This document shows positions 35,212-43,275 of a stretch of DNA of 64,000 nucleotides, piece after piece. Both the position numbers and the translations under genes were made by a program. Below the pieces are notes generated by a model. It saw only the letters and a program-made list of their open reading frames with translations, was not told where the DNA came from and ran no database searches. Positions within the stretch are counted from its first letter, which is position 1; each line of letters opens with the position of its first letter. Location: assembly GCF_001718195.1 (NCBI RefSeq), contig NZ_MCNV01000035.1:1-64000 (forward strand), in the 5' to 3' direction. Origin of the DNA: Paraburkholderia nodosa. GTDB lineage: Bacteria; Pseudomonadota; Gammaproteobacteria; Burkholderiales; Burkholderiaceae.

Positions 35212-36519
35212 TCAGGCGCTGAACAGCTCCGCGCCGATGAACGAGCCCGCCTTCGCGCCGGGCGGGCACGCGAAGATCGCGCTGCCCACGTGCGTCGTGA
35301 ACTGGTTCATCATGTCGAACTTCGCGAGCTTTTCGTTGATCGGAATGAAGCCCGTACGCGGGTCGCCCTGGTGGGCAATGAAGATGAGGCCCGCGTCATA
35401 TTCGGTTTCCTGGCGCCACGGCGGCCAGCGCTCGATGTAGAAGTCCGTGCTGTCGTTGTACGAGTACGAGCGGCGCAGGATCTGCGCGCCGTTGTTCGAC
35501 GCGCGGTTCGAGAGACGCACGTGCGAGTTCTCGGGAATCTGCGGATTGCCGTCCTTGTCTTGCGCCTCGAGATCGACGTTGTCGAACTCCTTCATCTGGC
35601 CGAGAGGCGCGCCGCTGTATTTGTGGCGGCCGAACACCTGCTCCTGGAAGCCCAGTTCCATCTGGTCCCAGTGCTCCAGCGTGATGCGGATGCGGCGCAC
35701 CACGGTATAGGTGCCGCCCTGCATCCAGGACGCGTCGGCGGCGGTGGCCCAGACGAACTGGTTCATCGCCTTCGGGTCCGTGGTCGGCGGGTTGTTCGTG
35801 CCGTCCTTGAAGCCCATGAGGTTGCGCGGCGTTTGCGCGCGCGGGCCCGAGAGAAAGCCCGCCTGGCCCCAGCGCATCGTCAGGATTCCATAGCCTTGGC
35901 GCGCTAGCTGGCGCACCGCGTGGAAAGCGACTTGCGCATCGTTGGCGCACGCCTGCACGAAGAGATCGCCGCCGGTTTTTTGCGCGATCAGCTGGTCGCC
36001 GTTGAAGCGCGGCAGGTCGACGAGCGCGGCGGGGCGCTTGCGCGCGAGACCGTAGCGATCCTTGTCCTGCGACGTGAAGATGCCGGGGCCGAAGCCGAAG
36101 GTGACCGTGAGGCCCGCCGGGCCGAGACCTAGCACGTCGCCGGAGTCGGCCGCGGGGTGGTCGTCGCCGGTGTAGTCGAGCGCGGCAGCGGGCTGCGCCT
36201 GGCTCATGCGCGCCGCAGACTCGGTCCACTTGCGCAGCAGGTTGATGACGTCGTCGCGCGAGGTCGTCGTGAGGTCGAAGGCCGCGACATACGTGTGCGC
36301 CTGCTGCGGCGTCACGATGCCGCCCTGGTGTTCGCCGTAGAACGGCTCGACGGCGAGCATCGGGTCGGCGGCCATCGCGTGATGCTTTGCCTCGGCGGCC
36401 TGGGCGAGGCCGCTCGTGGCCGCGCCTGCGCCGAGGCTCGCGCCGAGCGCGGCGCCGGCTTTCAGGAAGCCGCGACGCGCGGGGCGCGATGGTTGGTTAG
36501 GGGTATCGTCGGAGGACAT
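35212..36519 (-). CDS. efeB: EfeB-like DyP peroxidase/deferrochelatase, Tat-exported
   Basis: A 435-residue dye-decolourising-type heme peroxidase of the EfeB branch. The twin arginines (Arg15-Arg16 in ARRGFLKAG), a hydrophobic stretch and AQAAE give a Tat signal, so the protein folds in the cytoplasm with heme and acts in the periplasm. The DyP signature is present as GFKDGTNNP, with RRIRITLEHWDQMELGFQEQ and QILRRSYSYND typical of EfeB. In EfeUOB systems it helps oxidise or release iron. EfeU and EfeO are absent here and an FbpABC transporter takes their place. The ATG lies two bases after the preceding stop codon. Confidence 0.92.
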   Translation of the reverse strand: MSSDDTPNQPSRPARRGFLKAGAALGASLGAGAATSGLAQAAEAKHHAMAADPMLAVEPFYGEHQGGIVTPQQAHTYVAAFDLTTTSRDDVINLLRKWTESAARMSQAQPAAALDYTGDDHPAADSGDVLGLGPAGLTVTFGFGPGIFTSQDKDRYGLARKRPAALVDLPRFNGDQLIAQKTGGDLFVQACANDAQVAFHAVRQLARQGYGILTMRWGQAGFLSGPRAQTPRNLMGFKDGTNNPPTTDPKAMNQFVWATAADASWMQGGTYTVVRRIRITLEHWDQMELGFQEQVFGRHKYSGAPLGQMKEFDNVDLEAQDKDGNPQIPENSHVRLSNRASNNGAQILRRSYSYNDSTDFYIERWPPWRQETEYDAGLIFIAHQGDPRTGFIPINEKLAKFDMMNQFTTHVGSAIFACPPGAKAGSFIGAELFSA

Positions 36520-36521
36520 GA

Positions 36522-37682
36522 TTATTTAGCCAGCACGAGAGTGTTCACGTCGTCTTCCACGTAGTAGAAGCCGTCGCCTGCCGGGGTCAGCGCGATGCCG
36601 AAAAGATCGCCGTTGCCCGGAGGCGTTTGCGCCTTGTCGGTATCGATCCAGCGCGCGTACAGCTGCTTTGCCGCGGCCGGGTCGATCTCGACGACCTGGC
36701 CGTTCAAGGCATTCGTGACGAGCAGGTGGCCCTGCGGCGTGGTGATCATGGCGAGCGGACGGTGCAGCAGGCCGTCGGCGGTGAGCTGGCGGCCGACGCC
36801 CGCGCTCGTGTCGCGCGTGAGCGGGTCTTCGATCACGTTGATGCGGTTGCCGATCGCGTCGGACACGTAGAGCAGCTTGTTGTCCGCCGAAAGCGCGAGG
36901 CCGGTCGGGCCAACGAGGAACACGCCCTTGTCCGCCTGCGCGCCGAAGCCGCTCGCCACCACGGTTTCGCTCTTCAGGACCGGCGCCTGGCCGCTCGGGA
37001 TGTCGAGGTCGAGCCGCAGCACCGTGGCCTGCTTGAACACGGGCGGATTGCCGTCCGCGCCGCCCACGCCGAAGCCCGCATTGCTCACGAACAGCGTGGC
37101 GTGGTCGCCGTTGTCGACCACGGCCATGTTGCCCCACGGGTCATTGATGTTGGGACTGCTGATGACCTTGGCAATCTTGCCGCTGCTGTCGAGCACGATC
37201 ATGCAGCCCGCGCCCTTGGTGCCGGTCGTGCCGTCGTTGCTCGGCGTGCTACCCACGATGACCCAGCCCGACTTGAGCATCGTCATCGCGGTCGAAAGGC
37301 CGACGCCGCCCGGGCACTCCTTGAGATCGCGCGGAATCGTCGCGAACAGCGACATCTGCTTCGTGTCGGGGTGATAGTCGATGATCGTGCTGCCGGTGCC
37401 CTGCAGGTTGGCCGCGTTGTTGAAGTTGTCGACCAGCACGTCGCCTTCTTTCACCGCGCCGGAGGAAACCGGCGCGACGAAGATCGCATACGGGTTCTGG
37501 TCGCCGTTGTCGGGCACGGTGTTGATGAGCGTGGTGTGATGCTTGACGGTCTCGAGCAGGCCCTGCGGGTCGGCGTGAGCGGCGAGCGGCGCGCCGGCGA
37601 GCGCCGCCGCGGCGGCAAGCGCGAGCGCGGAGCGGACCGCGTGGGCCGTGCATTGCAGGAGCGTGCGCGTAGCGTGTTTCAT
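36522..37682 (-). CDS. secreted beta-propeller (NHL-like) protein in the iron operon
   Basis: A 386-residue exported protein. Residues 1-37 are a Sec signal (ALAAAAALAGAPLAAHAD). The remainder shows loose repeats of NHL/six-bladed beta-propeller type: NPYAIFVAP, VGPTGLALSADNKLLYVSDAIGNRI, HRPLAMITTPQGHLLVTNALNGQVVEID and GDLFGIALTPAGDGFYYVEDD. No catalytic residues are recognised. GGAG six bases before ATG supports the start. It sits between the porin and efeB in the same operon, so a role as periplasmic binding or scaffold protein is possible but inferred. Confidence 0.75.
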   Translation of the reverse strand: MKHATRTLLQCTAHAVRSALALAAAAALAGAPLAAHADPQGLLETVKHHTTLINTVPDNGDQNPYAIFVAPVSSGAVKEGDVLVDNFNNAANLQGTGSTIIDYHPDTKQMSLFATIPRDLKECPGGVGLSTAMTMLKSGWVIVGSTPSNDGTTGTKGAGCMIVLDSSGKIAKVISSPNINDPWGNMAVVDNGDHATLFVSNAGFGVGGADGNPPVFKQATVLRLDLDIPSGQAPVLKSETVVASGFGAQADKGVFLVGPTGLALSADNKLLYVSDAIGNRINVIEDPLTRDTSAGVGRQLTADGLLHRPLAMITTPQGHLLVTNALNGQVVEIDPAAAKQLYARWIDTDKAQTPPGNGDLFGIALTPAGDGFYYVEDDVNTLVLAK

Positions 37683-37776
37683 ACTGAATCTCCGTGCCTC
37701 GCGCGGCCGGCGCGCACGCCGGCGGGAAAACGCGAGGACTTGGGGTTGAACATGGGTCGGTTGCGCTTGCGTGGGC

Positions 37777-39291
37777 TTAGAACGTGATGTTGGTCCGCAC
37801 GCCGATCACGAACGTATTGCGCAGCGGCGCGGTCGGATCCTGCGGATTCTGGCCGGCGCCTGCGTTGAACGTGTATTGCGCGTCAGCCTGGAGAATCCAC
37901 CACGGCGTGACCTGATACTGATAGGTGGCTTCGAGCGCGGTTTCCTGCGTGCGCACGCCGTACGGACCGCCAGTAAACATCTGCTGGTCGAGGTCGAGGT
38001 TGTGCACGTTGTTGCCGACCTTGATGTAGGTGGCGGCAAGGCCCACGCTGTCGTTATCGCGTCCCTTGAACGGCGCCTTCATGACGATGCCGAGGTTGGC
38101 CGCGAGGCTCACGAGATTGCGGTCGCCGGGCGCGCCCATCACGCGCGCGAATACGCCGATGCTGCGCGGCTCGTCCGGATCGGGACGCCAGATCATCTGG
38201 TCGGCCACCGCATAGAAGCTGTAGTTGCCCTGGTGCTGCGCCGGGATGCCGGTCGAAGCCGGATTCGCGAGCGAAAGGCCCGTGTTGTCGAAACGCTGGT
38301 CGGCAAACGAGTTGGTGTTGTACCAGAAGCCAACCTTGTAGGTGCCGGGCAGGCCGTGATTGTCCGCACTGACCAGCTCGCCTTCGGACGGCTGGTTGAT
38401 GGCGTACTGCAGCTCGCCGATCCACAACGTGCCGTTGCGCAGATTGAAGTTCGTACCACTAAGGTTGTTCGGATCGTTGCCGAGCGGGTCGCCTGAGAAC
38501 ACGCCTGCGAGTGCCGTCAACGAAGGTGTGATCTGCCCGCGCACGCGCACGCCGAGACCGGCGAGCGGATAGGCGGGACCGCCCGAGGGCATGTCGTACG
38601 AAGGCAGCGCCGGCCAGCCGAACATCGTGTTGATGAAGAGCGCCCCGTACTGGCTCACGATGAATTCCTGGTCGAGACTCTGCTGACCGATCTTCACGTC
38701 GAGGCGCTTGTTGAAGAACGATTGCTGGTACCACAGCTCCCACAGGCGCGTGGTCGGCGTCGCTTCGATGCCGCTCGCCGTGTTCAGCGTGCCGAGATTC
38801 GATGTGCTCAGGTTGGTGCCGTGGATCTGCAGGGCGCTCACGTTGAAGAGGCCGCCCGGAATGCCGAGCGCCTTGCTCGTGTCGACCTGAACCGTTGCCG
38901 TTGTGAGGCCGTCGTACGCGCCGCCGGTCTTGAGGCCGCCGCGCAGGTTCGCGAGGTACTCGCTCGTCTCCGTGAGCTGGAACGTCACCCCGTATTTGCC
39001 GAGCCACGGCCGCAGGCCGCCCATGTCGCCGAGCATGTTCTGGCGCGTCCAGAAGCCCGTCCAGAAGTTCGACGGCTGCGCCTGAATGGCTAGGTCGGCT
39101 TCCGGCGCTTCTGGCGCGGCGTCGGGGTTCGCGTTGCTCTGGGCGCGTGCGGCTCCGCTCGCGAAAGTCACGCTCGCGGCAAGCACGGCAATGGCGCGCC
39201 ACGCCGGTGCGCGCCGACGCGCCGGGCGGCCCGGCGCTGCGCTGCGCGAGCAGGCGAGCGCAGGCACGCGGACGGTTCGGGTCAATTCCAT
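37777..39291 (-). CDS. OprB-family outer-membrane porin, first gene of the iron operon
   Basis: A 504-residue OprB-type porin. A long signal region (to about residue 50, ASGAARAQ) precedes the mature barrel, which starts with WTGFWTRQNMLGDMGGLRPWLGKYG. It then shows alternating amphipathic strands with GIPGGLFNVSALQIHG, WYQQSFFNKRLDVKIGQQSLD and YQVTPWWILQADAQYTFNAGAG, and ends in a terminal Phe (NITF), the usual outer-membrane insertion signal. OprB porins carry sugars. This one opens an iron operon, so the cargo may differ. AAGGA five bases upstream fixes the start. Confidence 0.88.
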   Translation of the reverse strand: MELTRTVRVPALACSRSAAPGRPARRRAPAWRAIAVLAASVTFASGAARAQSNANPDAAPEAPEADLAIQAQPSNFWTGFWTRQNMLGDMGGLRPWLGKYGVTFQLTETSEYLANLRGGLKTGGAYDGLTTATVQVDTSKALGIPGGLFNVSALQIHGTNLSTSNLGTLNTASGIEATPTTRLWELWYQQSFFNKRLDVKIGQQSLDQEFIVSQYGALFINTMFGWPALPSYDMPSGGPAYPLAGLGVRVRGQITPSLTALAGVFSGDPLGNDPNNLSGTNFNLRNGTLWIGELQYAINQPSEGELVSADNHGLPGTYKVGFWYNTNSFADQRFDNTGLSLANPASTGIPAQHQGNYSFYAVADQMIWRPDPDEPRSIGVFARVMGAPGDRNLVSLAANLGIVMKAPFKGRDNDSVGLAATYIKVGNNVHNLDLDQQMFTGGPYGVRTQETALEATYQYQVTPWWILQADAQYTFNAGAGQNPQDPTAPLRNTFVIGVRTNITF

Positions 39292-39612
39292 CGTATTCCT
39301 TACTTATTGAAATGTTTGCTTGATTGATGGCGTTGGCGTTTGTTATTCGCAAGCCGCTGAATCCCCGACATCTCCAGACGGCGCCATCGTACTAACAGTA
39401 AATGCGAGCGTCAACAAAAACGAGAATGATTCGCAACTGTCTTACGCCTGTTTTACGCAGGATCACAGGCATTCTTGCGAAATGCTTTCATTTGTGTATT
39501 TGCAGATTACAGATCGTTAGCGTTTGATGAATCAGTCAGGCGAATGAAGTCGCTTATCATCGCGTGTGTGTACGCATGTTTTGCCGCACAAACTTCAAGA
39601 CAAGCTGGCTCC
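39292..39612. other. 321-nt divergent promoter region (iron operon / N-acetyltransferase)
   Basis: No gene is credible here: the short frames lack ribosome sites and family similarity. The region is AT-richer than its surroundings and holds a Fur-like site at 39422-39434, 131 nt upstream of the porin start. The AT-rich block around 39479-39520 includes the small inverted repeat AAATG-CTTT-CATTT. Confidence 0.6.
39422..39434. promoter_or_regulatory. candidate Fur-binding site
   Basis: GAGAATGATTCGC is a 6-1-6 inverted repeat (GAGAAT / ATTCGC) with five of six pairs matching. It is one base away from GAGAATGATTCTC, a form frequent in proteobacterial Fur sites. It lies upstream of the operon with EfeB and FbpABC, which is where iron repression would be expected. 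The rest of the 19-bp consensus is only weakly matched. Confidence 0.5.
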
Positions 39613-40479
39613 ATGACCGACATTTCCCCAGGCTACGAACTCGATCTCGACGCGTACTTCGCCCGCATCGGCTACGACGGTCCACGCACCGCGACACTCG
39701 CCGTGCTGCGCGAACTGCAGCGTCTGCACCCGCTTGCCATTCCTTTCGAGAATCTCGATCCGCTGGCGGGACGGCACGTATCGATCAAGCTCCCGGACAT
39801 CGTCGCGAAGCTCGTGACGAAGCGGCGCGGCGGCTACTGCTTCGAGCACAACACCTTGCTCGCGCACGTGCTCATGCAACTGGGTTTTACGGTCACCCCG
39901 CTCGCCGCACGTGTGCTGTACGGTCGTGAGCCCGGCGCGCGCACGCCGCGCACGCATATGCTGCTGCGCGTGGAGGCGCAGGGCGATACCTGGCTCGTCG
40001 ACGGCGGCTTCGGTGCCGCGACGCTGCGCGCGCCGCTCTCGTTCTCGACCGATGCGGAACAGCCGACGCCGCACGAACCGGCGCGGCTCGTGACGTTGTC
40101 GGCGAACGAGCGCAAGCTGCAATTGCACGATGGCGAGAAGTGGTTCGATCTCTATCGCTTCGAATTGACGCCTGCCGAGTGGGTCGATTACGAAGTGGCG
40201 AACTGGTACACGTCGGCGTCGCCCGAGTCGTTCTTCACGTTCAGTCTGATCGCGTGCATCGCGCGCGAAGGCGGCCGCGCGATCCTGTTCAACGAGCGTT
40301 TTACCGAGCGTGATGCGCAAGGCCAGGTGAGCGAGGAGCGTAACCTCGCCAATGGAGCGGAACTCGCGCACTGTCTGCGCGAACGCTTCGGCATCGATCT
40401 CGCGGGCGGCGACGCGGCGCAGCGTATCGATGCCGACGCGCTATATGCGCGCATGACGTCGCACAGCGCCACGCAGTAG
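39613..40479 (+). CDS. arylamine N-acetyltransferase
   Basis: A 288-residue NAT enzyme that transfers acetyl from acetyl-CoA to arylamines, hydrazines or hydroxylamines. The Cys-His-Asp catalytic triad is complete: Cys76 in RRGGYCFEHN, His115 in RTHMLLRV and Asp130 in LVDGGFGAATLRAPL. Residues 1-60 show the usual start with LDLDAYFARIGYDGP and IPFENLDPLAG. Start 39613 fits the family length; the frame is open further upstream but not family-like. It is divergent from the iron operon and 46 nt before the methyltransferase gene. Confidence 0.93.
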   Translation: MTDISPGYELDLDAYFARIGYDGPRTATLAVLRELQRLHPLAIPFENLDPLAGRHVSIKLPDIVAKLVTKRRGGYCFEHNTLLAHVLMQLGFTVTPLAARVLYGREPGARTPRTHMLLRVEAQGDTWLVDGGFGAATLRAPLSFSTDAEQPTPHEPARLVTLSANERKLQLHDGEKWFDLYRFELTPAEWVDYEVANWYTSASPESFFTFSLIACIAREGGRAILFNERFTERDAQGQVSEERNLANGAELAHCLRERFGIDLAGGDAAQRIDADALYARMTSHSATQ

Positions 40480-40525
40480 GCGCGAGCGAACGCGAGTCAG
40501 CGTCCCCGCGCGCAAGGAGGGCATC

Positions 40526-41230
40526 ATGACTGAGCTGAAAATGACGAAAGCGCTAATGGCGAAGCTGTTCGTGCAAGTCGTAGTCTGGTTCGGATTGATG
40601 GGCGTGCTGTTGTTCGTTTCGGCGGGCACGCTGGCGTGGACGGCGGCGTGGCTCTGGCTCATCGAGTGGGCGTTGTGCGGCGTGTGGATCGGCCTGTGGC
40701 TCGGGCGCGAAGATCCGGGTCTCCTGGTCGAGCGGCTCGCGCCGTTCGCGCAGCGCACGCAACAGCCGTGGGACCGCGTGTTCATGCTGTGCGTTTCGGT
40801 GGGCTTTTGCGCGTGGCTCTGCCTGATGGGAATCGACGCCGTGCGCATGGGCTGGTCGCGCGTGCCGCTATGGCTCAGCGTGCTCGGCGCCATCTTCATC
40901 TTCGTCGATATCTACGCGACGCGCGCCGTGTTCGCGGCGAACCGCTTTGCGGCGCCCGTGGTGAAGATTCAGAGCGAACGCGGGCACACAGTCAGCGATA
41001 CCGGACCGTATGCCTATGTGCGCCACCCGATGTATGGCTTCGCGTTGCTCTTTCTCGTCGGCACGCCGCTCATGCTCGGTTCGTGGTGGGGGCTTGCGTG
41101 CGTGCCCGTGATGGTCGTGGGGATCGGCTATCGCGCGGTGCGCGAAGAGCAAGCGCTGGCGGAAAATTTGCCCGGCTACCGCGAGTATCTGGCGCGTGTG
41201 CGTTATCGCTTCGTGCCGGGCATCTGGTAG
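40526..41230 (+). CDS. isoprenylcysteine carboxyl methyltransferase (ICMT)-like membrane protein
   Basis: A 234-residue integral membrane protein with about five helices. The ICMT/phospholipid-methyltransferase signature is near the C-terminus: TGPYAYVRHPMYGFALLFLVGTPL, then EEQALAENLPGYREYLARVRYRFVP. These residues bind S-adenosylmethionine and the acceptor in the family. The bacterial acceptor is unknown. AGGAGG precedes the start. It is 46 nt behind the N-acetyltransferase gene and could be cotranscribed with it. Confidence 0.85.
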   Translation: MTELKMTKALMAKLFVQVVVWFGLMGVLLFVSAGTLAWTAAWLWLIEWALCGVWIGLWLGREDPGLLVERLAPFAQRTQQPWDRVFMLCVSVGFCAWLCLMGIDAVRMGWSRVPLWLSVLGAIFIFVDIYATRAVFAANRFAAPVVKIQSERGHTVSDTGPYAYVRHPMYGFALLFLVGTPLMLGSWWGLACVPVMVVGIGYRAVREEQALAENLPGYREYLARVRYRFVPGIW

Positions 41231-41237
41231 TGAGAGA

Positions 41238-42017
41238 TTAGCTCGTCGAGGGCGAAGTCAAGGCTTGCGCGTAACGCCGATAAAGCCAGGCAAGTGCCGT
41301 GGTGGTGAGCAGCGCAAACACGATATTGCCGATGCTCTGGCCAATGGCGAGCGCGGTGAGCCACCCCGGCTGCCGCACGATTTCAGGCGTGACGCCCGCG
41401 AGGCCCATACCGATCAGCACGATCAGGCCGCACACCGCGATGGGCAGCGCGGCGACGAAGGTGACGCCAAAGAGGCTCCAAAAATGCCCGCGGCTGTCGC
41501 GCCAGGCGGCGCTGAAGGCGATCTTGCTGCCGACGGCGAGCGCCGGAAAGAGCAGCGAGAGGCGCACCGCCACGAACATCCAGATCGCAATGACCACCAG
41601 AAAGAGGAACGCGGCGCCGCCCTGGTATTGAGGCCGCAGCACGACCCACAGCAAGAGCGCGAAGGCGCCGAGCGCGACCGCCAGAATGAGACCGACCGCG
41701 AAAATACGCAGGAACGGCCTGGCCCCGGCCGGCATGAGCGGCGCGCTGCGCTCGCCTAGCAGCACGAAGCGCGAGATCTTGAGCGTGAACCAGAGGTAGA
41801 GAAGCGAATTCAGGAGCGAGGCGAGATTGCCGAGCGCAATGAGTCCGGCGGAAGGCGTTGCGCCTTCCGCCGGTACGGGCCGCCCGGCAAGCCCGAACCA
41901 GCCGAGCGCCGCGTAGATCACAAACGTTCCCGCAAGGAGAACCGGCATTTGCACGGCGGCCTGCCAGGCGCTCGCCCATGCGCGCTTGACGCATTCCATG
42001 AAGGTCATCTGTTGCAT
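41238..42017 (-). CDS. multi-pass membrane protein, unknown function
   Basis: A 259-residue membrane protein with about six predicted helices (for example MPVLLAGTFVIYAALGWFGL, FLRIFAVGLILAVALGAFAL, FVAALPIAVCGLIVLIGMGL). It begins MQQMTFMECVKRAWASAW, an amphipathic N-terminus, as in conserved Burkholderia membrane proteins of the BPSS1780 type. I cannot give a function. It is convergent with the methyltransferase (7-nt gap) and 86 nt downstream of the cyd operon on the same strand. Confidence 0.75.
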   Translation of the reverse strand: MQQMTFMECVKRAWASAWQAAVQMPVLLAGTFVIYAALGWFGLAGRPVPAEGATPSAGLIALGNLASLLNSLLYLWFTLKISRFVLLGERSAPLMPAGARPFLRIFAVGLILAVALGAFALLLWVVLRPQYQGGAAFLFLVVIAIWMFVAVRLSLLFPALAVGSKIAFSAAWRDSRGHFWSLFGVTFVAALPIAVCGLIVLIGMGLAGVTPEIVRQPGWLTALAIGQSIGNIVFALLTTTALAWLYRRYAQALTSPSTS

Positions 42018-42103
42018 GAGGTTTTCGCACGGGTAACAGAGAGCCTACAGTCTAACGCGGCGCCGCGAAATCGAGGGCGCTCGTGCGAATCCGCGCGTGC
42101 AAC

Positions 42104-42259
42104 TCACTTCACGGCGAACAGCGTGAGGTTCATGAAGACCTTGAACGCGAACCCGAGCGAGACCGCAGCGCCCACGCCCGCACACCAGAGGAATACGAAC
42201 CATAGCCAGCCGGGCAGCGCGCGGCGCACCGTGTTAGTGGTAGTGATGGGTGTCGCCAT
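42104..42259 (-). CDS. DUF2474-type small membrane protein, candidate cytochrome bd accessory subunit
   Basis: A 51-residue protein with one membrane helix (LPGWLWFVFLWCAGVGAAVSLGFAF), matching the small DUF2474 type found after cydB in many proteobacteria. It overlaps the cydB end by 26 bases in another frame, with AAGGTG upstream of its ATG. By analogy with CydX/CydY-like subunits it probably stabilises the oxidase. This is inferred from position and topology. Confidence 0.75.
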   Translation of the reverse strand: MATPITTTNTVRRALPGWLWFVFLWCAGVGAAVSLGFAFKVFMNLTLFAVK

Positions 42260-43238
42260 GACGCACCTTGCCTCTAAAGACCCAGTAGCCGAGCATCGTG
42301 TACGCGAGGATGATCGGCAGAATGAACGCTGCGCCCGCGAGCGTGAACATCTGGCTCTCGCGCGGCGCGGCCGCTTCCCACAGCGTGAGGCCCTGCGGAA
42401 TCGCATACGGCCACAGGCTCACGAGCAGGCCCGCATAGCCGAGCAGCACGAGACCGATAGCTGCGATGAAGGGCGTCTTGTGATGGCGCGCATGCACGGC
42501 CCAACGCATCCACGCGGCGCAGGCGAGCACGAGCAGCGGCACCGGCGCGAGACGCCAGAAGAGGCCCGAACGGAACCAGCGTTCAGCGATGGCCGGGTCC
42601 TGAAGTGGCGTCCACAGGCTCACGAGAGCGATGAAGCCGAGCAGCATGACCGTGAGCGGCCAGACGAGCTTGCGCAGGCGGCGCTGCAGGTCGCCCTCGG
42701 TCTTCGCCACGAGCCAGCAGCAGCCGAGCAGTGCATAGGTCGCGACGAGCCCGAAACCCGAGAGCAGGCTGAAGGGCGTGAGCCAGCCGAAAGCGTCGCC
42801 GGCGAACTGGCCGCTGTCCATCGGAATGCCTTGCAGGAACGCGCCGAGCGCGATGCCCTGGAAAAACGCCGCGCCCGTCGAGCCGCCGATGAACGCGAGG
42901 TCCCACAAGTGCTTCGTGCGATTGGCCTTGGCGCGGATCTCGAACGACACGCCGCGGAAGATCAGGCACGCGAGCATGAACACGAGCGGCAGGTAGAGCG
43001 CGGAGAGCACGGTCGAGTACACCACGGGGAACACGGCGAAGAGCCCCGCGCCGCCGAGCACGAGCCAGGTCTCGTTGCCGTCCCACACGGGGGCGACCGT
43101 GTTCATCATGAGATCGCGCTCATCCTCGTCGGGAAAGAGCGGAAACACGATGCCGATGCCGAGATCGAAGCCGTCCAGCACCACGTAGAGAAGAACGCCG
43201 AGCGCGATGATCGCGGCCCAGATGACGGTGACATCCAT
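42234..43238 (-). CDS. cydB: cytochrome bd-type ubiquinol oxidase subunit II
   Basis: A 334-residue CydB/CioB. It opens MDVTVIWAAIIALGVLLYV followed by VLDGFDLGIGI, the classic CydB start, and has NTVAPVWDGNETWLVLGGAGLFAVFP. About eight helices are predicted. It pairs with CydA in the inner membrane to oxidise quinol and reduce oxygen without pumping protons. It follows cydA after 37 nt and is followed by the overlapping DUF2474 gene. Confidence 0.95.
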   Translation of the reverse strand: MDVTVIWAAIIALGVLLYVVLDGFDLGIGIVFPLFPDEDERDLMMNTVAPVWDGNETWLVLGGAGLFAVFPVVYSTVLSALYLPLVFMLACLIFRGVSFEIRAKANRTKHLWDLAFIGGSTGAAFFQGIALGAFLQGIPMDSGQFAGDAFGWLTPFSLLSGFGLVATYALLGCCWLVAKTEGDLQRRLRKLVWPLTVMLLGFIALVSLWTPLQDPAIAERWFRSGLFWRLAPVPLLVLACAAWMRWAVHARHHKTPFIAAIGLVLLGYAGLLVSLWPYAIPQGLTLWEAAAPRESQMFTLAGAAFILPIILAYTMLGYWVFRGKVRHGDTHHYH

Positions 43239-43275
43239 TTGCTTGCTAGCCTCGTAACGATGAATGCGGGGAGCC

